Shown here piece after piece: positions 58,208-64,000 of a DNA stretch of 64,000 nucleotides. The position numbers were made by a program, and so were the translations under genes. Every line of letters starts with the position of its first letter. Position 1 is the first letter of the stretch. Below the pieces are notes generated by a model. The model was not told the DNA's origin. It saw only the letters and a program-made list of their open reading frames with translations, and made no database searches. This DNA is from Pectobacterium zantedeschiae (GTDB lineage: Bacteria; Pseudomonadota; Gammaproteobacteria; Enterobacterales; Enterobacteriaceae). The DNA lies in the NCBI RefSeq assembly GCF_004137795.1, contig NZ_NWTM01000001.1, positions 62,001 through 126,000 on the forward strand, read 5' to 3'.

Positions 58208-59515
58208 TTACCACCAGGCTTCCGCCTGAATACCGAAGTTCACTGCATTGTTGCGATCGTCGTTGAAGCGGTTTTTATTCTCATTGCCACCGTTCAGATA
58301 AGAAACGAAGAAGCGCAGTTCCGGGCGGGTCAGCATCGGAATATCAGCGCTGAAAGCGTGCGCCAGCGTGTATTTTTGGCCGCTGTATTTGGTTTCCGTA
58401 CCGCTCGTCCAACTGTCTTTTTTCTGATATGCGCCCGCTTCCAGATAGGTTTTTTGGTTCTTGGTCCAGGCATATTGGCCGCGACCTACCGCAGACAATA
58501 ATTCCGTACTGTCGCGCCAGCGGCTGATTTCATCTGCTTTACCGTAGGTCAGGACATGGCTAAGGGAAATATTATCGGTGATCGGCAGATCACCTGCCTG
58601 AATGACACGATAGCCCTTGGCGCTGTCGTTGATGCTCCAGACGTCATACCAGCCGCCGCCCTGATCGACCATGTTGTGCGCCAGCCCTTTGTCGGCATAT
58701 TGCAGCACCAGTTTCTGGTTGGATTTGAGGCCTGAGAAGTATTGGCTGAATTCGCCGGTGATCATCATCGAGTTTTTAGGATCGAATTTCTGTCCTTCCG
58801 CGAGGAAAATGTTTTTCTGGGTATCCGCTTCATTTGGCATTGCATAGGAGATGCCGAACTCTGTCCATGCGCCGTCCCACGGCTTCCAGCCTGCATAGCG
58901 CGCGTCCAGATAGTTGATGTTTAGATCGTTGTAGGTATCTTGTCTGGACGTACATTCCTGACTGTTCAAGCTGTTGCTACAGTCGACGTTCATGTTTTCG
59001 GCATCGGCACGAATCCAGGCAAAAGAGAACGCGCCTTCGCCCGCTTTGACGTTTTCGATCCCGGCACCTGCACCGGAAATATTCCAGTATTTGGTATCAA
59101 TGATGTGTAAATCATGGCGCTGATAGTAGCGTTTCCCCGCCCAGACGGTAGCATCCGGCAGGCCGGGTACAAAGCCTTTTGCCTGAAGATTTAATTGGCG
59201 TAACCCAAACTCGGCATCGTCATCTTTTGTGGTTTCATTATCGTTCGAGCCGTTAGAGAACATGGAAATCATGCTGTCGAAGTAAAACGTTTTCCCATTT
59301 TCGTTATACAGCTGCTGCCCTAACTGGATTTCGCCGTAGGTGTCATCTTCGTTACCTAATCTTCCCACATAGTTCTTATCGGCTGTCTGTTGTTTTCCGT
59401 GGTTTGAAACACCCACGCCAGAACGGAAGTATCCTGAAAAATCGACAGAATAAGAAGGGGTTGCCAGCATTGCCAAACTCAGAGCAATGGATGTCGTCAG
59501 CAGTTTTCTTTTCAT
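58208..59515 (-). CDS. ganL: LamB-type maltoporin-family outer membrane porin GanL
   Basis: A 435-residue sugar porin with a Sec signal peptide ([33 protein letters not shown]). It shows the LamB start, [52 protein letters not shown] and a terminal aromatic (AEAWW) needed for assembly. It would take galacto-oligosaccharides into the periplasm. It has its own promoter region with GalR-type operators. Confidence 0.94.
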   Translation of the reverse strand: MKRKLLTTSIALSLAMLATPSYSVDFSGYFRSGVGVSNHGKQQTADKNYVGRLGNEDDTYGEIQLGQQLYNENGKTFYFDSMISMFSNGSNDNETTKDDDAEFGLRQLNLQAKGFVPGLPDATVWAGKRYYQRHDLHIIDTKYWNISGAGAGIENVKAGEGAFSFAWIRADAENMNVDCSNSLNSQECTSRQDTYNDLNINYLDARYAGWKPWDGAWTEFGISYAMPNEADTQKNIFLAEGQKFDPKNSMMITGEFSQYFSGLKSNQKLVLQYADKGLAHNMVDQGGGWYDVWSINDSAKGYRVIQAGDLPITDNISLSHVLTYGKADEISRWRDSTELLSAVGRGQYAWTKNQKTYLEAGAYQKKDSWTSGTETKYSGQKYTLAHAFSADIPMLTRPELRFFVSYLNGGNENKNRFNDDRNNAVNFGIQAEAWW

Positions 59516-59577
59516 AATATACCTTTCGCTTATTCGGGTAAGAATGTGGATGTTCCAAATAACATGACGTGAACGGA

Positions 59578-59593
59578 GGTAAAACGTTTCCAC
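59578..59593. promoter_or_regulatory. GalR-type operator near ganL
   Basis: GGTAAAACGTTTCCAC has a perfect right half (GTTTCCAC) and a related left half. It lies 63 bp upstream of the ganL ATG. Confidence 0.65.
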
Positions 59594-59753
59594 TCATGGC
59601 GAAGGATTATGGGGGAATAAAATAATGCGTGACATGATTGTTCTCACAAAATACAAAAGAGTTACACCAAAATTTACACTGATTTAACGATGCTATAGGC
59701 TGTTTTTAGGCGACTCATCAGTGTTTATATGATGTTATTCGCTGTGTAATGGC

Positions 59754-59769
59754 GTGTAACTGGTTACAC
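59754..59769. promoter_or_regulatory. GalR-type operator upstream of ganL
   Basis: GTGTAACTGGTTACAC is a perfect palindrome with both arms equal to the GalR half-site GTGTAA. It lies about 240 bp upstream of the ganL start and may loop with the site at 59578. Confidence 0.72.
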
Positions 59770-59911
59770 GTTTCGTATGTTAGCCTCAAATGCAGCATAA
59801 AATTTTTTTATGCCAGAATCGAAAACGTTTCTGAAAAACAGTGAAAGGGTGTCTGCGCAAGAGAAATAGAGAACAAGATGTGTGAGCTGAGAAGGGAAAT
59901 GATGCCACTGC

Positions 59912-59944
59912 TTGCCTGATGTGCGGGTGTATTGCATCAGGCAA
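59912..59944 (-). terminator. Hairpin after galR
   Basis: TTGCCTGATG (59912-59921) pairs perfectly with CATCAGGCAA (59935-59944) around a 13-nt loop, just after the galR stop. No T-run follows, so termination efficiency is uncertain. Confidence 0.6.
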
Positions 59945-59962
59945 ACAGAGTGATAAAAACGG

Positions 59963-60973
59963 TTATTTCTTACGGGCAGGGGGACTGACAGAATGGCGAC
60001 GTACCAGCGTCGGGCTAAACATATTCGTGGTTTCACTGAGCTGTTTACCGTGGGATAACGCGATAGCTAACTCTGCCGCCTGAATGGCCATGGCGGAAAC
60101 GGGATAGTGCACGGTGGTCAGGCGAGGGCGGAGGTAACGAGCGATCAATACGTCATCAAACCCTATCACCGACATATCCTGCGGCACGCTGATGCTGTTA
60201 TCACTCAGGACGGAAAGGGCACCTGCCGCCATGGAATCGTTGTAGCACACTACTGCCGTCATATTGCCGCCCCGACTCAAAAGCTCCGTCATGGCAGACT
60301 CGCCACCGACTTCGTCTGGTGAGGCGCGTGCAATGAGGCGCTCATCCCGCGCGATACCGTGTTCTTGCAGTGCATCCATATAGCCTTGCAGACGGTCGAC
60401 GGAGTCGGAAATTTGGTGGTTAGAGCAGAGAAAACCGATCTTCTGATGACCTTCCTGAATCAAATGGCGTGTTGCCAGCCAGGAACCATAGCGATCGTCG
60501 AGCGCAACGCAGCGGTTTTCATAACCCGGTAAGGTGCGGTTGATGAGCACCATATCAGGAATGTGGCTCATCAGGGCTGCTAGCTCCTCATCTGAAAGCA
60601 TTTTTGCATGCACGATCAGCCCCGCGCAGCGATGGCGAATAAGCTGCTCAATGGCTTTCTTTTCCTGTTCTGCATTGTGGTAGCCGTTACCAATCAGCAG
60701 GAAGTTGCCCGTTGCCTGTGCAATTTGTTCGACAGATTTGACCATTGTCCCAAAAAAGGGATCGGACACATCCGCAACGACCAGCCCCATTGTCTCGGCA
60801 CTTTGGTGCGCAAGCGCTCTGGCATTGGCATTCGGATGATATTGCAGCTCCGCCATGGCCTTGTGTACGGCTTCCCTTGAGGCGGTACTGGCTTTGGGCG
60901 AATTATTGATTACGCGCGAAACCGTAGCGACTGATACACCTGATAGACGAGCAACATCCTTTATTGTGGCCAT
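59963..60973 (-). CDS. galR: GalR-type LacI family repressor (ganR position)
   Basis: A 336-residue LacI-family regulator. The N-terminal HTH ATIKDVARLSGVSVATVSRV and hinge NPNANARALA, then LVVADVSDPFFGTMVKSVEQ, IRHRCAGLIVHAKM and SPTLVRRHSVS at the C-terminus, are very close to E. coli GalR. It should bind galactose and repress galactose genes. The Dickeya locus has a LacI-family regulator called ganR at this position; this gene may be the same. The start MATIKDV at 60973 is favoured over MPMATIK by AGGA spacing. It is divergent from galT. Confidence 0.9.
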   Translation of the reverse strand: MATIKDVARLSGVSVATVSRVINNSPKASTASREAVHKAMAELQYHPNANARALAHQSAETMGLVVADVSDPFFGTMVKSVEQIAQATGNFLLIGNGYHNAEQEKKAIEQLIRHRCAGLIVHAKMLSDEELAALMSHIPDMVLINRTLPGYENRCVALDDRYGSWLATRHLIQEGHQKIGFLCSNHQISDSVDRLQGYMDALQEHGIARDERLIARASPDEVGGESAMTELLSRGGNMTAVVCYNDSMAAGALSVLSDNSISVPQDMSVIGFDDVLIARYLRPRLTTVHYPVSAMAIQAAELAIALSHGKQLSETTNMFSPTLVRRHSVSPPARKK

Positions 60974-61132
60974 TGGCATTCCTGAACGGTCAAATGCGTG
61001 GTGAGGCGGACCGCAGCCTAACGCACAAGCAAGTTAAAAGAAAAAATCGATTACTTATATTTATAAATGTACAGGTTTTTGCGGGATGTTACCTACCCGA
61101 CCTCCTTTCCTTTTTGATCCAGACCGTACTTA

Positions 61133-61148
61133 TGTGATCGCTATCAAC
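61133..61148 (+). promoter_or_regulatory. CRP-like site upstream of galT
   Basis: TGTGATCGCTATCAAC has a perfect left CRP half-site TGTGA and TCAAC at the right spacing for TCACA. It lies 52 bp before the first GalR-type operator. Confidence 0.55.
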
Positions 61149-61199
61149 AATCATCGGCTATTTCTCTCTTCCAAAATACCATTCTGAGGTTTAAATTTA

Positions 61200-61215
61200 G
61201 GGTAATCGATTACAC
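61200..61215. promoter_or_regulatory. GalR-type operator 1 at galT
   Basis: GGGTAATCGATTACAC matches GTGTAANCGNTTACAC at all but one specified position and lies 228 bp upstream of the galT ATG. Confidence 0.78.
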
Positions 61216-61287
61216 TCATTCGGTGGCTAAACGATAGCAGTCTATCTGTATTCAGCATTATTACAGCTATTTTATCCATGGCTTATG

Positions 61288-61303
61288 GTGAAACTGATTA
61301 CAT
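61288..61303. promoter_or_regulatory. GalR-type operator 2 at galT
   Basis: GTGAAACTGATTACAT is a weaker match with 11 of the 14 specified positions. Its 88-bp distance from operator 1 would allow looping. Confidence 0.55.
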
Positions 61304-61442
61304 TAACGGGGTTTTCTGGTTAGGTTTACTGTCTTTTTAAACGCTTTTTCCAGACGGCTGACAGGCTGTTAGCGCCCTACAATTGGCTGCGGATGGCTAC
61401 CAGCGCTTTACCGAATTCGTATTTTGTATTGAGGAATAGCTT

Positions 61443-62483
61443 ATGCAGTTTGAGCCAACTGAACATCCGCATCGCCGTTTTAACCCGCTGAAAGGCGAGT
61501 GGATTCTGGTTTCTCCACATCGTGCAAAACGCCCCTGGCAAGGTCAGCAGGATGAGCCAGATCGCGCCATGCCACCGTCTTACGATCCAACCTGTTATCT
61601 GTGTGCGGGCAATAAACGTATTACCGGCGATATCAACCCGCACTATCAAGGCACTTTTGTTTTTACCAATGATTTTTCGGCACTGATGGAAGATACGCCG
61701 GATGCACCGTCGGATGACGACGAGCTGTTCCGCGTGCAGCAAGCTCGTGGAGTAAGTCGTGTGATCTGTTTTTCTCCCGATCACAGCAAAAGCCTGCCAC
61801 AGCTTTCTTTGCCAGCGTTGAAAACCGTGATTGACACGTGGAGCGATCAAACCGAGGAATTGGGAAGGCGCTATCCGTGGGTTCAGGTGTTTGAGAATAA
61901 AGGAACGATGATGGGGTGTTCTAATCCCCATCCACACGGTCAAGTTTGGGCAAATGATTTTCTACCGAACGAAGTACAGCGTGAGGATGAACAGCAGCGG
62001 GGGTATTTTTCCCGCCATGGTTCACCGTTACTGCTTGACTATGTGCAGCGGGAACAGGCTGACGGTTCGCGTATCGTAGTGGAAACCGAGCATTGGTTAG
62101 CCGTTGTCCCTTACTGGGCATCGTGGCCGTTTGAAACGCTAGTACTGCCCAAGTTTGCCGTGCAGAGATTACCACAGTTGAATGACATTCAGCGTGACGA
62201 TCTGGCGCTGATGCTGAAAAAGCTGACCAGCCGTTACGACAATTTGTTCCAGTGTTCATTCCCCTATTCGATGGGGTGGCACGGTGCTCCGTTTAAGGGT
62301 GGAGACATCACGCACTGGCAACTACATGCCCATTTTTATCCCCCATTGTTACGTTCCGCCAGTGTACGCAAGTTTATGGTCGGCTATGAAATGCTGGCTG
62401 AAGCACAGCGAGATCTGACTGCTGAACAGGCCGCTGAACGTTTACGCAGCGTGAGTGATATCCATTTCCGTGAGCAAATTTGA
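61443..62483 (+). CDS. galT: Galactose-1-phosphate uridylyltransferase
   Basis: GalT exchanges UMP between UDP-glucose and galactose-1-phosphate in the Leloir pathway. The 346-residue protein has the active-site His in [11 protein letters not shown], zinc-site residues CYLCAGN near the N-terminus and [16 protein letters not shown]. It is 9 bp ahead of galK, in one operon. Confidence 0.97.
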   Translation: MQFEPTEHPHRRFNPLKGEWILVSPHRAKRPWQGQQDEPDRAMPPSYDPTCYLCAGNKRITGDINPHYQGTFVFTNDFSALMEDTPDAPSDDDELFRVQQARGVSRVICFSPDHSKSLPQLSLPALKTVIDTWSDQTEELGRRYPWVQVFENKGTMMGCSNPHPHGQVWANDFLPNEVQREDEQQRGYFSRHGSPLLLDYVQREQADGSRIVVETEHWLAVVPYWASWPFETLVLPKFAVQRLPQLNDIQRDDLALMLKKLTSRYDNLFQCSFPYSMGWHGAPFKGGDITHWQLHAHFYPPLLRSASVRKFMVGYEMLAEAQRDLTAEQAAERLRSVSDIHFREQI

Positions 62484-62492
62484 GGTCATTTT

Positions 62493-63656
62493 ATGAGCCG
62501 TATTGATTCTCTACGTCAGTTAACCGAGTCTGTTTTTGTTCGATTATTTGGCTATGCACCGTACGCTGCGATTCAGGCACCCGGCCGGGTCAACCTGATT
62601 GGTGAGCATACCGACTATAACGATGGTTTTGTCTTGCCGTGTGCTATCGATTACCAGACAGTCGTCAGTGCGGCGGTGCGCCAGGATGGCATCGTGCGGG
62701 TCGTGGCGGTGGACTATGACAACCAGCAGGATGAGTTTGATCTTGCCAAAGAGATCGAGCCTCATTCTGAATACGTCTGGGCGAACTATATCCGTGGAAC
62801 GGTGAAGTTTTTACTGGCGCGTGGCCTGTTGCTTAGCGGTATGGATATGGTTGTCTCCGGTAACGTACCTTCTGGTGCGGGGCTGAGTTCATCAGCTTCG
62901 CTGGAAGTGGCGATCGGGCAGACGTTCAAAGAACTGAATAATTTGGACATTAGCCAGTTGGATGTGGCGTTAAACGGCCAGCAGGCAGAAAACCATTTTG
63001 TTGGCTGTAGCTGCGGCATTATGGATCAGTTTATTTCCGCTCAGGGACGCGCCGGTCAGGCGATGTTGATCGACTGTCGCTCGCTGGAAGGGCGCTCAGT
63101 GCGTATGCTTGACGGCGTAGACGTCCTCATCGTGAACTCCAATGTGCGCCGTGGGCTGGTGGATAGCGAATACAACACGCGCCGCCAGCAGTGTGAAGCA
63201 GCGGCACGTCACTTTAACGTTAAAGCACTGCGTGATGTATCACTGTCGCAGTTTGAGGCGGGAATTGAGGGGTTGGATCCGATAGCCGTTCGCCGTGCGC
63301 GACATGTTATCACTGAGAATCGCCGCACGCTGGAAGCGGCCGATGCGCTGGCGCGTCAGGATGCTCACCGCTTGTTTACGCTGATGGCGGAATCGCATGT
63401 TTCCATGCGTGATGATTTTGAAATTACCGTGCCGCCGATCGATACGCTGGTGGAGCTGATTCAGGATTATGTCGGTGAACGGGGCGGTGTGCGTATGACC
63501 GGTGGCGGTTTCGGCGGCTGTATTGTTGCGCTTATTCCTTCAGCGTTGACTGATGAAGTCAAACAGGTGATCGAGCGTGAATATCCGGCGCGTACCGGGC
63601 TTCAGCCGTCAATTTATCTGTGTCACGCATCCGACGGTGCCGGTCGCTTGAATTAA
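62493..63656 (+). CDS. galK: Galactokinase
   Basis: GalK phosphorylates galactose with ATP. The 387-residue GHMP kinase has the galactokinase signature [19 protein letters not shown] (residues 32-50), the GHMP motif [16 protein letters not shown] and the C-terminal [13 protein letters not shown]. It is the last gene of galTK, so galactose released by GanB can be used at once. Confidence 0.97.
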   Translation: MSRIDSLRQLTESVFVRLFGYAPYAAIQAPGRVNLIGEHTDYNDGFVLPCAIDYQTVVSAAVRQDGIVRVVAVDYDNQQDEFDLAKEIEPHSEYVWANYIRGTVKFLLARGLLLSGMDMVVSGNVPSGAGLSSSASLEVAIGQTFKELNNLDISQLDVALNGQQAENHFVGCSCGIMDQFISAQGRAGQAMLIDCRSLEGRSVRMLDGVDVLIVNSNVRRGLVDSEYNTRRQQCEAAARHFNVKALRDVSLSQFEAGIEGLDPIAVRRARHVITENRRTLEAADALARQDAHRLFTLMAESHVSMRDDFEITVPPIDTLVELIQDYVGERGGVRMTGGGFGGCIVALIPSALTDEVKQVIEREYPARTGLQPSIYLCHASDGAGRLN

Positions 63657-63680
63657 GTATCGGGCAATAATAGCAAGCGA

Positions 63681-63706
63681 AAAGGGCTTTGATTAAAGCC
63701 CTTTTT
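63681..63706. terminator. Bidirectional terminator between galK and mgtE
   Basis: AAAGGGCTTT (63681-63690) pairs perfectly with AAAGCCCTTT (63695-63704) around GATT, with T-runs possible on both strands. It separates two convergent genes. Confidence 0.92.
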
Positions 63707-63735
63707 ACATTGTTTGTGTTTTACATGACCTATGC

Positions 63736-64000
63736 TCAAGGCAACAGGAACACGGTTGCCAACCCAAGGAAGATAAAGAAACCACCGGTATCAGTGATTG
63801 CCGTAATCATCACGCTGGAACCGATGGCTGGGTCGCGACCGAGTTTCATCATCACCAGTGGGATGGCGACTCCCATTAGCGCCGCGAGCAGTAAATTCAG
63901 CAGAATAGCCAGCATCATCACGCCCCCCATTGCGGGGTCGCCATAGAGCAGGAAGGTGACTACGCCCATTATTGTGCCCCATATCACTCCGTTTACCAGC
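63736..64000 (-). CDS. mgtE: MgtE magnesium transporter, C-terminal part (partial)
   Basis: The last 87 codons of an integral-membrane protein that continues beyond the window. LVNGVIWGTIMGVVTFLLYG, ALMGVAIPLVMMKLGRDPAIGSSVMIT and AITDTGGFFIFLGLATVFL are the conserved pore helices of MgtE, including the DPAIGSS and TDTGGF motifs. MgtE forms a Mg2+-gated magnesium channel. The start lies past position 64000. Confidence 0.9.
   Translation of the reverse strand, partial: LVNGVIWGTIMGVVTFLLYGDPAMGGVMMLAILLNLLLAALMGVAIPLVMMKLGRDPAIGSSVMITAITDTGGFFIFLGLATVFLLP

Larger units (their letters stand above)
59516..59962. other. ganL promoter region
   Basis: A 447-bp A+T-rich region between galR's 3' end and ganL. 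It contains operators at 59578-59593 and 59754-59769 and a weaker CGAAAACGTTTCTG at 59820-59833. The galR hairpin is at 59912-59944. I see no gene in it. Confidence 0.6.
60974..61442. other. galR-galT divergent control region
   Basis: A 469-bp region with no gene. It holds a CRP-like site (61133-61148) and two GalR-type operators (61200-61215, 61288-61303). The spacing of the two operators, 88 bp, resembles that of the E. coli gal operators, where looping occurs at 114 bp. galE is not present at this locus. Confidence 0.65.

Overview
The window is chromosomal DNA from a soft-rot enterobacterium, most likely Pectobacterium. The core genes read at E. coli-like identity in E. coli-like order (yfgM-bamB-der-yfgJ-xseA-guaBA; thiMD-psiE-yegS-cyaR-yegQ; baeRS-mdtDCBA). 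They are interleaved with soft-rot accessory genes: a galactan (gan) locus, a protealysin/emfourin pair and a periplasmic penicillin V acylase-type enzyme. The species assignment is an inference from gene content only. I see no prophage, insertion sequence, CRISPR array, tRNA or rRNA.

Layout. 1-10.6 kb: outer-membrane assembly (bamB), ribosome biogenesis GTPase (der), an auxin-efflux-carrier-type permease, yfgJ, a protealysin operon, xseA and the divergent PurR-box guaBA operon. 10.6-16.5 kb: accessory segment with a decayed HigB/HigA-type toxin-antitoxin locus, a Ner-like regulator, a YcxB-like membrane protein, a Sel1-repeat protein, an AraC-family fragment and a choloylglycine-hydrolase-family acylase. 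16.5-24.3 kb: DUF3750 protein, a LysR/VOC/TauE module, an unknown split-barrel-like protein, adhP, a diguanylate cyclase and ahr. 24.4-31.7 kb: TPP riboswitch with thiMD, psiE, yegS, the sRNA CyaR, yegQ, a glutathionyl-hydroquinone reductase and two acetyltransferases. 32.4-44.1 kb: the BaeSR two-component system and MdtABC(D) efflux genes. 44.3-48.7 kb: nupC, an aldo/keto reductase and dld. 48.7-63.7 kb: orphan EIIB, ganBAGFE, divergent ganK, ganL, galR and galTK. The window ends inside mgtE.

How the genes work together. The gan and gal genes form one pathway. GanL imports galactan fragments across the outer membrane, GanA cuts galactan in the periplasm, GanEFGK imports oligogalactosides, GanB releases galactose, and GalK/GalT pass it to central metabolism. 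GalR-type operators lie in front of ganK/ganE, ganL and galT, so one GalR-like repressor probably coordinates them.

The most novel item is a family of about 247-bp interspersed repeats with four copies in the window (11247-11493, 36026-36347, 36406-36658, 57830-58076). The copies differ in sequence but keep at least five helices through compensatory base changes, including a long-range helix of different sequence in each copy. This points to a structured RNA or structured mobile repeat that I cannot name. One copy has replaced the 5' end of a toxin gene. Two copies in inverted orientation separate mdtC from mdtD, which are adjacent in E. coli.
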